64,000 nucleotides of DNA. Origin: Boletus sp. NGJ (taxonomy: Eukaryota; Basidiomycota; Agaricomycetes; Boletales; Boletaceae). The position numbers were made by a program, and so were the translations under genes. The stretch covers positions 124,001 to 188,000 of the forward strand of contig JAGTXK010000275.1 in assembly GCA_019096195.1 (NCBI GenBank), read 5' to 3'. The number at the start of each line of letters is the position of its first letter. Position 1 is the first letter of the stretch. Below, piece after piece: positions 26,343-39,631 of the stretch. The notes under the pieces are model-generated. The model was not told the DNA's origin. It did no database searches and was given only the letters and a program-made list of their open reading frames with translations.

Positions 26343-29300
26343 TTACGGTCTCGAGCTCCCACCCTCCCCACTCCCCCGCATCGTCGGCTCCTCCTCGTAA
26401 GGATACGCATGCCCCACTCGACCTCTACGAAGGTTCCATCCAAACATATAATCCTCGAACGCGCTGTCCTCATCGACAGGAATCCGATTCGGCACACCCA
26501 TAGGCCGAGGTTGCGACACAGACACCGAAGAAGAAGACGAACGCGACGCCTCCACGTTGAACAGCGCATCATACATGCGTGCATTCCTCCACTCCCTCGA
26601 AGACTCTGTCGAGTTCGAAATCACCACAGTCGGTGCGTGTCCGTGTCCGAGCGCATCGAAACTCGACTGTTGTGGCGGCGGGGGTGGTGGTGGCGGCGGC
26701 GGCGGCGGAGGCACGGGACCACCCACACCAGTGAACGTGCCAGAAGACGGCGGCGCAAACGGAAATAGGGTCTCTCTTCGCTGCATCGTCGGCACATCGA
26801 AGAACGAGCTGGACGCGGATCCCGACCCGGAACCTCCACTCGTGCCTGCCATCGAGTGACGACCACTCGTCCCATGCCCTATACCAACTTCGTCAACGAC
26901 CATGTTCGAGCTCGAGTTCGTACTCATGCTTGAATCCGACCCTTGTCCACGCAACATCGACACGAACCCAAACGGTCGCACACCGGGCCCGTCCGTCCCA
27001 CCCAATCCAACGGCAGCTGTTGGACGAGACGAGGACGACCCAGGTTGACCCGTAGGCGGTGCGCGGAAATGGTAATGCAGTTCGTGTGGAGGAAGCGGAA
27101 TATACCCATCGTGATAATCGTGTGTATGAGGTAGCTGGTGTGGCTCGCGCGGTTGTTGGGGCTGCTGCTGAGCACGTACACGCTCCAGAAATACAGCACG
27201 CGCATCTCGTGTTGGTGGGGGGACTTGAGATGGGGAAGACGACCACGATTCATCGTTTATCAACCGGTCAAACGCTATCGCCGCAAACGACACTGGTCTC
27301 CCATTGTTCGACTGTGGGTTTGTATGCGGGGGCCTACCGCTCGAATTATTTCCGGCAGTGGAACTGCTCGCGCCATGATGCGTCTCAGGCAGACCAGAAA
27401 GGTTCCGGTGTGGACGTCTCCGGGCGGGCGCGGGCTTGGGAGACGCCTTGACTTTTTCGCGGCATACAGGACAAGTATCGGCTGTCCTCAACCATTGCTG
27501 TACGTGGACAACGTCATTGAACAATCGCATGAAGAGAGTAGTCTCCAATATTACCCACCTCCAAACAGTTCTTGTGCAACCAGTGTGGACACTCTATTAG
27601 TTTCGTGACGACATCCGAAGGCTCGTACTATTTGGAAAGAGCGACCGTCAGCCAATGTGACGAGAGAGAGAGAAGGAATAGTACTCACGTCGTCCAAGCA
27701 AATAGGACACCTTGTCTCACTGTCTTCCTTTTTCCAATCCTTGAACGTCCCAGTCGGAAGGGACGCAATCACCTCCTCTGGCGTCGCCTTAGAACGAACT
27801 TCGCCCAACATGCTCGACAACGACAACAGCGCCTCGTATGAATCGTCAAACAACTCGTCCGGCTAAGAGATGACCATGAGCGCAACTCAAACCAAGCATC
27901 TGGAATCGAGAAAGACCACGTACCACGTAATCACCAAGATTTCCTCTCCTCCCAATCGCAGCTCTCAACATACCAGGTCTAAAGACCCGCATACCCTCGC
28001 CACCCCTATCCAACTGTAGCCTCTGCCGAAGTGTCCGTAAACGCGATCGCTGCTCCTCTACTCGAGTAGCCACTTCCGCAATCTCGGCCCGCGCAGAACC
28101 ACTTGCAGACGGAGGCGGGACGAACGAGCTGCGGTGACCAGACGGAACACGCCATGGTGCATCTCGCGTCATCACTGGGGGCTCTGCACCACCGGCGTTC
28201 ACAGCCCAATGTAGCGGTCCCGATACATTACGTGCGTCCGGGCGGGGCTCTTGCTCGAGCACATTTGCACTCGTGAAGACCGACGACACCCTCCGATGTT
28301 GTTCCGCCACCTGGGGGCGGGCCCCGACCGGACGGGAGGGCGATCGTTGTCGCGATGGCGATGACACGTCCACGGTATTCGAGGACGACTGAGGATTCGC
28401 AAGTCGCGCAAGCCGAGAACGTATGGAACCTCCCAACCCGAGCGCACTCCTCCTATTTTCTCCCACAACCTCGGTCCCGGTGCGACCTCCGTTCCCGTTC
28501 CCGTTCCCGTTCCCAATCGCGCTCCGAAGTCCACCTACGACATCATTCCGTTCATTCCGGGAAACAGGATTCGAAACTGATGCCAATGCATGAGCTTGGT
28601 TAGAGGGATGTTGTGAGTGATATGGCTGCCCGGTCCCGGCTGACGCATTTCGTCGCCCGTCCTCGTGTGAACGATAGAAACTCTCGAGGATCCTCGCTGG
28701 CAGGAATCGATCGCGCTCCGTTCTTTCCACTGGTGCGGACCTATTGTTGTTCTCGTATGAAGTTAGTCTCGTTGGCCCAGAAGGTGCTTGCGGTATAGGC
28801 CGAGTGACCATTGTTGTATTTCGGTTGGGAGGTTGGGTGCGTCCTTGAGAGTCGTAGCTGATAACACTGCCTCTACGCAATACAGACAAGCCGGGTCGGA
28901 GACTGAAGTTACGGGGCGGTGGAGAATAATCGGGAGGAGGAGTACGGCTAGAAGAAATCAGAAAAATGAGCGTGCTACGATGCCATGCTGCAGGTATCTT
29001 ACCCAGCATAAGGATGTGGCCGAGACCATTCTGGGGAGGGTGGACGCTAGGGGGAAGTTGCTGTCAGACTCGTGTCACGGCATCGTCGAAACATTACGTA
29101 CCGGGCGCACAAAGTCATCCAAATCCATTTCGCTTCCACTGTCATCCAAACCGAATTGTGAAGCAGCGCGAGACTCCTCAGTGATCACAGAGGGCATCCC
29201 AGGTCCAGTCGAGGAGAAAGAGGCATTGTCTACTTCTGCATTCCTCCTCAATGAGTCCCTGAACATCCCAGATTGGAATGACGACAGATTCAGGTTGGTG

Positions 29301-31805
29301 TACGAGTACTGTTGGCCGTTGTTCGTCGCCGTGGTCGTTGGGGTTACATTCGGGGTCGCAGTGTTTGGCCCAGCCCCAGATTGTCCCAAAGACGACCGAG
29401 GTGGCCCTGACAGAGCGGACACAGGGGGGTGGGAAGATTCCTCTCTCGCCGAGCTCGTTGAGGCCAGGCTCAACCCGGAAGCGAAACTCCTACTTCGGAC
29501 GTCTTGACTCGACCGCTGGCGCTCCCGCTCCCTTTCCCTTTCCCACTCCCACACTCTTTCTCGTTGTCGTTCCCGATCTAACTGCCTTTCCCGCTGTCGT
29601 TCCCGATCTTGCTCTTGTCTTTCTTGTTCCACCACCCTCGATGCGTCCCAGTCGAGTAGCCAAGCCCCAGCCCCTTCCTCCCTCGCAATCCTCTGTGTCT
29701 CCGCAAACACCTCCGAGAAAGAACGTTGGAACGACGTCGATGTCATCGGCTCTGCCCTGTTCGTCGCTGACAGCGGCGCACGCGCAGCGCCAAACGGGGG
29801 GAAGTGCGAGCTCGTTCCAGTCCCTGGCGCACTCTCCACACTCGGACTCGGTGGTACAGGTGATGCAGCGCCCAGATCACGACCACTCTCGCGCTCACGT
29901 TCGCCTCGCGAGCTGCCTGACCACCGACTATCCGACTCGTCGTCCCCATCAAAACTTGATCGACGCAGCCGTGCGCGAAACCGCTCCAGAGCAAGAGCGT
30001 GTCGTCGCTCGGATGCACTTTCCGACATCAGGGAGTTGGATGACGGAATGGATGTCCACGAGGAGGAGTGGAGGCGGGTGGGGAGGTCTTGTGGAGGGAG
30101 TTGATTAGCATCGGCCGTCCTCGACCTCTCGTTATGGCTTCCGGGTGCACGTGCGGGTACGGGTTCTGTGTTATTACTCAGTTTGCAAGCACAAACTCTC
30201 AGTTGCGGTGTACGCACCTGTGATAGAGGTACATCGGGATGCAGCTGGTTCTCGGACGGGGGATGACCTGTTTCGGTCCTGGGAGGATTCACCAATGTTG
30301 AAGACATCGAATACTGAGGGAACAGATTCCCGCTCTGTGGAGTGCTCCCTGATCACTCTAACACGATCACCAAGCCGACTGTGCGATAACAATCCTGCTA
30401 CTAAATGGTCAGGAAATATCTGAGTGCCAAGAAGCGAATACTTTACGTGGTTGCTCGCCCACATGATCTTCCAGACGGGACGACAAGATCTCACGGTCCT
30501 GGCTCGGAACTGTGCTATCGACACCCCGTCTGTGCGATCGGCCATTGACCAGATCCCTATCGCCGTATGATGTGCGATACCTGTGTAGGATATCATCAGT
30601 AACGACGGATGGTGTTGACGAAGACGGATCGGGGGGAAACACCAGCGGGGACAAGCTCCTGCGCACGTGTCTTATATGGGAAGCGGAAGGGGAAGCGGAT
30701 GGCCCGACAGGTATTGACGATCTGGTGCCCACTCGTGTGATATTTTCGTTGGATGAGGGTCGCATGAAAGCAGGCGTCGAACTGGAGGGGATCGCATCTC
30801 CCACGCGCCCATGCGTGGCAAGCGATGAAGAACCACCCACAGGGGGGCGATAAGACGGATAGGGCGGATATCGAGAGATATTACTATAAGTGGGAGAGAA
30901 CGATGCAGAGGGGATACTACCGGATGCAGTCGAGGTCGCTACTGTTACATTAGCAATATCTGAAAACGAGGGATGTCAATTGAGTCCGGCTGGTCTAGAA
31001 GTGTGGCGTACTAACCGTCGGAAGATGCAAAGGTGGATAATGAATTGAGGGTTTCACTCGGTGAAACAGCCACAGTGGATGAGGCATGCAGGTCTGTCGT
31101 AGTGGAATGAGATGGGCCAGAACTGCTATTAGAAAGAAAATTTGATGAATTAAGATGCCATTGGCTATTTGAAGGGGTTGGATCGCCGTCAACGGAAGGA
31201 CCCAAAGGTGGCAGTGGTGGGGAACGTGTAGCTGCGAGGGAAGTACGGAGAGCCGCGATTTGGCGGTCAAATTCTGCGAAACGCTGTAAAGAACTACGAA
31301 GGGCATCTTCTGGGGTTGGAGGAGTGGGAACATGGGTACGCTGAGGTTGAGTGGGCAGAATTGGGAGATGCAAATCAGACATGTGGACATCTTGGGTGGT
31401 AGCGAAGGGAGGTGGCGAGGCCACAGGATGGATTGGGCAATCTACCGCGTTTGTAGGCAGCGCAGGCGGACCATCGGAGGAGATATCGCTGTGTGAGCTT
31501 GACTGTGCGGTGTTGTAACCACTCGAGGAGGACGGATTGGAAGAAGTGTCATCTGTACTGGTGGAGCTTGTACTCCGAGCTCTCTTATTTCTTGTCTCTG
31601 GGTTATGTAGACCGGTCGATGAAGTTGTAGTGGAGAAGTAATTATTATTCGACGAGGACGAGGTGCCACTGGCTGTGGGCTGGATGGGCATGGAGTTGTT
31701 AGGATCTGAATCATACCCTCCACATTCTTCGAACGGGCGCTTTCCATGCGAGTGCAGATTGACACGGTGCAGATGAGGCGGTGGATGGTAACCCGAGGAC
31801 GACAT
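26343..31805 (-). CDS. Large RING-H2 E3 ubiquitin ligase
   Basis: Nine exons (31805-31016, 30959-30463, 30419-30218, 30165-29102, 29046-29003, 28947-27924, 27862-27689, 27627-27559, 27497-26343) keep one frame and give about 1672 residues. The RING is assembled from three of them at about residues 1258-1305: RCPICLDD, then LIECPHWLHKNCLE, then QWLRTADTCPVCRE. The Cys/His spacing is C-x2-C, C-x-H-x2-H-x2-C, C-x2-C, a C3H2C3 RING-H2 that recruits an E2. The rest is low-complexity: a Ser/Thr-rich N-terminus, an Arg/Glu-rich helix (coded near 29520-29630) and a proline run (26669-26712). No membrane segment is seen. Start is the first ATG of the frame (MSSSGYHPPP). The donor at 30462 is the least certain junction. 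Confidence 0.85.
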
Positions 31806-32143
31806 CTGGTAGACCCGCGGGGTCGATGATGGTGGAAGAGAAAGAAGGAGAAAAAAGAAACAACGTTGAAACTGATTCTTTTTCAACTTGAAATAATGTC
31901 CCCCGGGAGGAATATGAATGAGCTCCGAGTTGGCAGCGCGGCTCTTAACTCGCTCCCACTGCCACTCACAGTGACTTGGTAAGGCTCGCTCAGTGAGGCT
32001 CAGTTGGCTGATTGATTCAAGCTAGGGTCTGCCCAAACTTATTTCGCAGCACTGTCAGGATGGTTCGCCAGTGCCCCAAGGACGCCTGAGAATCCGCCCT
32101 CGGCCTGCGAGAATCTCACTGGTACGTATGCTACATGTGGACA
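31806..32143. promoter_or_regulatory. Promoter region of the RING-ligase gene
   Basis: These 340 bp separate two minus-strand genes. They contain the region upstream of the ligase ATG and the 3' flank of the membrane-protein gene. No specific element is recognised. Confidence 0.4.
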
Positions 32144-33107
32144 TCACGCTGGCAATGCCGTGCGCCATGATGGGGATGCACGCGTTCCACTGTAACGGCC
32201 AAGGCTATAAACGGTGTCTGACGCAATGGACGATGGAGAGGTGGAAGGTTTCGGCATTGGCCACATCTCCTTGGGTCTCGCCTGCACCGTGCGTGGTGGT
32301 ACTAGACCAGCCCTGGCTTGTCCCTTGTTCATCTGTTCCATGGCATCTTCGAGCGACACTCTCATTCTCTGAGATGGGTCGTCGTCAGCAAGCTTTTCGT
32401 CGTTGGCGTCGATCAACTCACTCTCAAAAACCACAGGGACGTACAGCTACATCCCAGCACAGCTGCCAACAGCAGCGCCACCGTGACCATGACACCTACG
32501 CTCAGGCTGTTTTCCCCTCCGATTGTGATGTTAACCACGCCCCCACTCTCGTTGTGCGCCTGAACGCAAGATTTCATATCGAGTCCCGTGATCGTATTCC
32601 CATTCGAGTCCACTGTGAACAGCCAGTGTCACAACACTATGTCGATATGGTCCGACCAGCATTTCGAGCCGAAAACCCAACTCACCCTGCATGTTCGGAA
32701 CCAAAACCCATCTCGATCCGCTTAAAACAGGAGGTTCTGCTCCTATCCCAGTCGGGCTTACGTTCGACGTTTCAAGAGTTCTTGTCGCTGTCGGTAGGGA
32801 TGCCTCGTCAGGATCGACGTTTTGCACTCTGTAGTCAACACCCGCGGAAACGGCGTGCGGTCATCGGCATTTTAGTGTTCCTTCAACCTGTCAACCTGCA
32901 TGCCACGTACAATATAGTGCCCGTACGTGCACTCTCCGACGGCCATGACTTCTCGGTGACCAAATATGTCGTGTCCCTGGTCCTATGTATCTCCGTCGGC
33001 ATTGGTCTTCCAGCGTGGTCCGACCTCATTTCGGAAGTCGGTGCAGCAGACGTTGCCGCGAGTCCAGTGATGGCGAGAATGGACGCCGATAGCCGAATTA
33101 CTCTCAT
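32144..33107 (-). CDS. Single-pass type I membrane protein of unknown function
   Basis: Four exons (33107-32911, 32828-32686, 32612-32422, 32368-32144) give 251 residues in one frame. The N-terminus is a signal peptide (MRVIRLSASILAITGLAATSAA). A lumenal or extracellular part of about 120 residues follows with few cysteines and an Asn-glycosylation site, then a membrane helix (LSVGVMVTVALLLAAVLGC) and a cytosolic tail with an acidic/amphipathic stretch (MRVSLEDAMEQMNKGQAR). The layout resembles fungal surface sensors, but no domain is recognised and no function is proposed. Each junction joins GT and AG sites in phase, which is why this was chosen over the long plus-strand frame that overlaps it. 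Confidence 0.65.
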
Positions 33108-36040
33108 GGTGACCTCGCCGTTGGAGGCAATGCGTCGATGTTTCGCTGAAATCCTGGAGCTGCGTTGTCGGCGTTTGCTCGTGGCCTCCAAGGGCCCTTC
33201 CGCCGGACCTCTCTTCCTAATAAACCTCGATGACGCAGCTGCTGGGGACTAGGTGTATGTGCATGGCAGGATACTAGCTCGTGTACTGGGAGGGCGCCAC
33301 ACTACTATCTGTTTCATCCATGCGTGTCAAATTTCGTACAAGAAATTCCGCAGTAATATTTCGGCCCCGTCCGATCTGGTTATGTATAGACCACTCGGCA
33401 TTGACCAAACCACTCTTGCGCTACGACATACAATACATGCTTTCATATCCATATCTTCATCATTCAGAGAGGGAAGGAACCGACGAACTTGCGCATCCAC
33501 ATCAAGTTGACGCCGCTCGGCATCACTGGATCTTTCGTGATACGGCGGCTACTACTGGCACCGGCGTGAGCGTCCGGGGAAAGCTGTACGGCGCATGGCG
33601 TCCCATCTGATCGAGAATATCCCCGTACTAGTCTTCGTGATCCCTCTCAGCTCCATATGCCGAGCCCGTTGCGCTTTTGGACGTACCATGCTGTAGACCT
33701 CCCAGACTGTTATACACTGGTTATGTATGTAACAGGATCAGTGGGTTTGCCATCGAAATGGAATGGACCCGTTTACGCGGATGTGGCAAAGGGTGGACCG
33801 GGCCGCCCACATATACTGGGGTCCTGTGTGCATGTGCCTCTTATCTTTCTATCATAGCGCTTGTTCGTACGTACTAGTCTGAGCCCAGATCCCCTGCACG
33901 ACCCACATACGGTCAGCGCATGATGCACATGTGTCAGGCGGTGAGGCGTAAGCACCGAGACTCCAAGGTCGAGGACAATCGGCGCAGCTGCGATGGCTAA
34001 TCAGAAATTGGTGCATCCCATTGCCCAGCAACCCATTTCTCCCTTTAGCGAAACGTTCACCAGGATCATTTGCTCTAGGGAATCCTAGAGAATTCAGTCT
34101 AACCAATAACAGACAAGAGCTCACGCTGCCAACAATTTGGCATGCTTTGCGAGGTCCGGATCCTATGGTAACCGATTAATTCATTCTCCCAGAGAGCAGT
34201 ATTATAAGCAGACGCCCACCTATTAGAAACTCTTCGCCGAACTCCTCGCTTTCAATGGTCACAATCGATAGGCCTGTATGTGTCACGAATATCGATGGAT
34301 CAAGTTCCAGTTGAAAAAATGACAACAGGCGGCGCATGAGTTGTGCCAGAAGGACGCCGATGCGGCCGCCAATGATTGCACCATTTCATCAAAGCGACTG
34401 CGCAAAGTGTCACACATCATACAGTGGATTGCGACTCCGACCCGCCGAGCGAAACATTCGTATGCGCTGATCAAAGGACGATGGGTAATATGATATTCAG
34501 GTTGTTGCTTATCCTACTACCACGAGCTATTTGCACCAGCACGAGCCTATGTTCGTGTTGTGTTATGTAGGTTGTATGACAATCGTATCCAATATGCTCA
34601 CCAAGTCCTCAGGCACGTTGTAGTAAACCATCCGATGGCCGGCAATAATGTGCTTTGCCTGAAACACTTTGATTCTGAAGCTCGGCGTCTAGTCCGCTTC
34701 GCCCATCACGAATGACACTGATTGATCCAAGGCTGACCACTGCCTTCCACTTCTTGTCATCATGATTGCGTTACAAGGTCAAGCTCGTCATATCAGCTTT
34801 TCCTCACTGATTTCCAGTCGGTCGAGGTGACGTACTCATGATTATCATCCACGTATCATCGAGAGATGTCAGCGTGGGGTGGTCATCTGAATGAGATCAA
34901 AAGAGCCATGCAATTGACACGACGTCCCCGGAGACTGCAGATCACCTTTGGGTCTGCGGGCAGAGGTCCGATATGATATATTCCCCAGTTAACATCCTAG
35001 ATGCGAGTGTCCTGACCCAGGTTGGACACGGAGCTAGCTGAGAGGAGAGATCTTGGAGAAGGGGGAGGATCCAACTAGGTAGCGTCATTCATATCAGAAT
35101 CGTTGAAAGGCCCGGGCTTAGCGCTTAATGTTGAGCCCACACTCTGCGTAACTCGTTCACCCTATAAATCACTTCGGGGTTTCATGTACTGGCGACCAGT
35201 GATCTGGGGATGCTTGACTATCCACGCTCTGGCCATAGCGAGTCCACCGGATCCCCGTCCAGCAATGCATTCGGAGTGTTTCCAGGCATCGTTGCCCTAG
35301 CTCGAAGATACTCAGCTACAACCGAGATGTCCATTCTGGCTTAACAAGTTGGTAACGATTCGGTGCCACAGAATGTTATGAAAATTGATGTGAACTGCCA
35401 TAAACGATTGGGTCAGTCACTGCGTGATCTAGAAGACGAGAAGCTGCACTCACCAACTAATCGACTATAGTAGATCTTGGGTCTGCCGCTACAGTTGTGG
35501 TCGATGCGGGTGTCAATGTAGAGTTGTTGTAAAGTAAACAACACGAGCTCAACTTTAGTAATTACCGTGGGAATCAGGTGGTCAGCACAGCAATTCAACC
35601 ACGTGACGCTTTGGCATCATCGAAGGTACCATCCGGACGATTCCCGGGCCAGCCTTCGTGTCCATCGAGAAATATAGAGAAGAGAGATGCGGTTACCCTC
35701 ACGAAGGCTCGTATTTCCTGCTCTTCAGAGGCTAACATTGATCAACCACTTCGAATACACAGTGTCCCTCTCGCCGAGAGTCGGGTGAGTACATCGTCGA
35801 ATACACTGTGGTCTAGGAACATCAGTCGTCATAACCGAGAGGCTTGCTTTGTCAACGTGCGGAAAAGATGTAAAATGAAAGTCCACCGTCATGTCTTTTG
35901 TGACGCTTTGATCGTCTGTGCCAATTCCGCAAAGTACGTGCCCCCGCTTTGAGCTGATGTCGGACTGGACAAAAGACGCGAGAAGTCAAAGACACGTCCA
36001 CAATATGTCCACACCATCTGACAATGGGGGACACGAAAGT
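33108..36040. other. Gene-poor stretch, nothing recognised
   Basis: In 2.9 kb no frame exceeds about 130 codons and none shows a domain, a splice chain or a transposon signature. No tRNA-like clover leaf was found by eye. It may be decayed sequence like that further right. Confidence 0.5.
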
Positions 36041-36046
36041 TATAAA
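36041..36046 (+). promoter_or_regulatory. TATA box of zinc-finger paralogue A
   Basis: TATAAA lies 139 bp before the ATG. The surrounding block (GGGACACGAAAG, TATAAA, then GACAGGTTGG) recurs in front of paralogue C on the other strand (45219-45225), which supports a shared promoter. Confidence 0.6.
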
Positions 36047-36184
36047 TGCGACAGGTTGGTATAATCCCTTCACTCAACGCATTTCCCATCATCTGCGAGA
36101 ATCTGGTCATTCTCTCGATATACCCAACACCTCTCTGCCTATACCCTGTTCACACTTCAAGTACATCGGATTCATCTGTAAATC

Positions 36185-37233
36185 ATGGGCAAGGTACGTT
36201 CCCAGCCTACCTCATCGAACTTGGAACTGATCAATTTCTGCTAGACTTACTCCTGCACAATTCCCAACTGTGGTGGGATCTTCTCGAAAGCTTATGAGCT
36301 AAAAAAGCACAAAGTCGCTCATGAGGACCCCGAACAGGTGTGTGCGGGTATCTTGGTGACTGACTACCGTCTAACTGAAACGATTATCCATAGTGTATAT
36401 AATTGCTCGCAATGCAACTTTTTCACCCTTCAAAGGAAGAATCTTGTGATCCACGTCGCGAAACAGTGAGCCTACCATTTCACGACATATTTACACAACA
36501 CCGGGATGTTTACTTCGTTCCCCTTCAGCACCGGCGAGAAGATCCACCATTGTCCTCAGATGGTCAACTCCATTGGTTCTGCCGGGTCACCGGCCAGTGA
36601 AGAGCGCTGCGAGTACAAAACGAACGACCCCGCAGCTCTGACGAGGCACCGGAAGAAGGTCCACGACTATATACCACCACCCAACCGCTAGTCGGCGCTC
36701 AAAGGCTGCTCCTGCTGCTCCTCGCAAGCCTCGCAAGCCTAGGCAAAAGCAGGACGGAAATGTTGCTCAACGCCGTCGGCCTTACCAGCGCCCTGCCCCA
36801 GTTCTCGTCTCGCAAGCCGGCTCATGTGTCCCGCTTGGCCAACCCTGCCAGTAGTGGCGCTGGCTATACGCCCACTTCCGCCCAGTCACAAGAAGATTCC
36901 TGCCCCTTTCTCTGGGGAAACGCCTCTGACATGTCCGGTAGCTTAACGCTGGTTGTTCCCGACGAGGAAATAGATGTAACCACCCTTTACGACCCTTCGT
37001 TGCATTCTGGTTGGATGGCGAAGTACGAGATGGGCTACACCATGCCCGATGTGACTGGAGTGAGGTATCTCCCAGAACCTCTCCATGCGGCCTTCCCATC
37101 TCCGGCTAGTCACGACTTGCAGACCGGCCGGGAAGCATGTCTTTGCCCCGAATGGATGGTTGAAGCCGGGATCGAGGGTTGGGACCAGTCTGTGTTGGAG
37201 ACTCACAAGGAGCTGTACGTGCTTGATGCATGA
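36185..37233 (+). pseudogene. C2H2 zinc-finger family, paralogue A (decayed)
   Basis: Exon 1 is three codons (ATG GGC AAG, 36185-36193), then exons at 36245, 36394-36465 and 36529, exactly the layout of paralogues B and C. Finger 1 (YSCTIPNCGGIFSKAYELKKH) and finger 2 (NCSQCNFFTLQRKNLVIH) joined by a TGEK linker are readable. Relative to C one extra C at about 36330 shifts the second exon; use of a GT two bases downstream could compensate. After HDYIPPPNR a TAG at about 36691 ends the frame. The downstream frame (36760-37233) still matches the C-terminus of C, with the block CLCPEWMVEAGIEGWD and a longer end, so at least one more shift separates the parts. Best read as a pseudogene, perhaps able to make a short three-finger protein. 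Confidence 0.7.
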
Positions 37234-39631
37234 GCGCTTGGGCTGTCATGCATCGATTCTCTTTCTCCCTTGCATTTGCATCTATCTAATTCTGGACCTC
37301 GTCACTTAATATTCTTCCCGTCATCCTACTCCCGCTCGTTTTAAATTCCTTCACGTTCTCATCATGTATCCATTCCTAATATTTATAAATTCTCGCTCAC
37401 CTTGCTTTAAATTGCATCAGATCAAACGTTGAGGATCGACGACTCGCTGGGCTCGACTGCGGCCACTAGTAAGTTACTGACCAGCAGATATGGTCGCTAT
37501 CTGCTTAGCGAGGATTCGAACACGTTTGGGACTGGAAGCATGGCCGGGCGGACGACTCTGGCGAAAACTAGCCGTCTATGCCTGCAAGGTCGCCTGGAGC
37601 GATACACACCAATGGGTTGTCCAGAGCCTGAGTGGCAAGAGTACGCCGGGATTTCTGTGAGTTTGACCCTGTCCACTACTGTTCGACATGGTTAAAGAAC
37701 GCCCTCTCGACAAACTGATCAACGACGGCAGACGAATTCGCAAGAGGAAACTATAAGATTCTTCTCGAGTTGGCTGTGGAGCATCCCGATGGGAAAGTTA
37801 GGTCCCTTGAATGCGCGGTACAACGTGTGGTGGTAAGATCCCAAGTGGGCCGACAGGAAGTCATGTTTGATACAGAAACTCGAGGAGGCGTGGAGAAGCA
37901 AAGAAGTCCCAATCATGGAGTTCGGTGACCTTTGCTTGAACGTTACATGATAGACTACTCCAAGCTCCAAAGCGAACACGTACGTTCATATTCATATCAA
38001 TACGAAAAGCAGCCTGACCCTCACACAGTATCTTGGGTGTCTCTGACGTATCTATTTTGTTGCCAATGCTTATATCCGTCTCCTATGCTTCACAGCTGCC
38101 TGGCCATCTTGGACCGCGAACTACAAGGAGAGTCGAAGAAGCTCCATTTGTCTTGCTCGCCCGTATTTCCAGACTCAATGTCCACGTCCCCACAACATCC
38201 TACCGCCCCTCAACCTTCTCTAATAGTGGATGATTATCATGCAAAGTACACTGCCATTACTCAGTCTTCCGAGACAGTGATATCTAGGTGGTATTATTGC
38301 ACACAGAGAGTAACATCTAAAGATTTCCCTCGCCAGGCTATCCCTGGTGAATCGTGATTACGAGGCGCTTCTTCTTTTAGCCTTGCGATACTGAAAGTTA
38401 GAATCCCTCAACCGTGCTTGTGCATTTCTTCATGGGGTTTTTGAGACAAGATTAATGGTGGAGGATACAACTCGTTCTCTCAATGGTCGTATTGACAGAG
38501 CACACCCGGCAGCCGATCAAATCAGAGTTGGTATAATGCACAGAATGACTGCCCCTCGTCGGAGTGAGTACCGCATAGGCTTCTACAAGCCTGAGGGAGC
38601 TATGCCAAGGCGAATATGAATATGGTACGTGCCACATGATGTTCAGTTATTTCTCTTTCAACCGGGAACTTGACAGCTCCTCGAAGAGTACGAGTCACAT
38701 ACAAAGTCTTACAGTCACATTTTAGGAGAAATACCAGACATATGAATAGAAGAATTGAACAAGACATTCAGTGCTCTTCTCGGCGCGCCACTCGTCCTTG
38801 CCGATCGTCACAATCGCACGTTTTGAGTATACAGAGCTAAACCATCGGAATGGTAGAATGTACACCGATATAAACCGAGGGCCCCGGGACACACAAGGTG
38901 AACGGACGAAGATGAAGGTGAGTATCATTGGAAATACAGGGGCAGATAATGTCAATGTCCGAAGGGGCCCATCTTCGAGGTCGACGCGTGCGGCGTGCGT
39001 AGATTCCTCTAGGCTCTAGTTGACTCGAGCTGATGGGTGGATATAGCTTTCCCTCGTGAGCTTTCGGACTCACGAGGTCTGTTGTATACACTCAGACGGC
39101 CGATTTGCATTCTTCGATGCGGGTCATCCATCGAGCACAAAGATACCACTCGTGGTGTGTCGAGCGGACGAAATCGTCTCGTTCATTAGTGTGCTCATCG
39201 GCGCGGGGTCTGACCGGCCACAGGGTGTGCTGTAGTCTTCAATCCAAAGCGCCACCCGGTTGAAACGAAAGTAATCCATAGGCCGTTTGAAGTCCTCGCT
39301 GAGCCGCCGGCTTTTCCATGACTCGACGTATCCTTTGAACATGACTCGTGAAAGCAAGAGTCATAAAGTGTGAGGTGAGTGGATCTATATTATCGACTCA
39401 CAACCCATTGTTTGGCTTTCCTGGCGTAACGGAAAATCACGAGAGAATTCGAGTTTGATCGACTTGGATAAATCGAGCGAAAGCCAGGCAGGTGTTTAAT
39501 AAATTTTTCCCTCAAGCTATAGGTATAAACGTGTGTGGAATCGTAGCTTTTGGGTGAGGGTGGGATACATAGGAAGAATGAACACACGACATCGTAATAG
39601 ACTGGGAAGATAATGTTTTTCGGCAACAAGA
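37234..39631. other. Gene-poor stretch with possible coding remnants
   Basis: No complete gene is supported. Two short pieces look protein-like: plus strand about 37728-37840 (a frame with NYKILLELAVEHPDGKVR) and minus strand 39124-39340 (a frame with KRPMDYFRFNRVALWIEDY). Neither matches a family I know, and each is isolated by stops. They may be remains of lost genes. Confidence 0.35.

Noticed and set aside
26289-30108. Plus-strand frames opposite the RING-ligase gene
   Set aside because: Arg/Gly/Pro-rich mirror images of low-complexity coding sequence.
32071-33252. Plus-strand open frame of 393 codons
   Set aside because: It lacks any domain and lies opposite a four-exon minus-strand gene with signal peptide and membrane helix, which explains the bias better.
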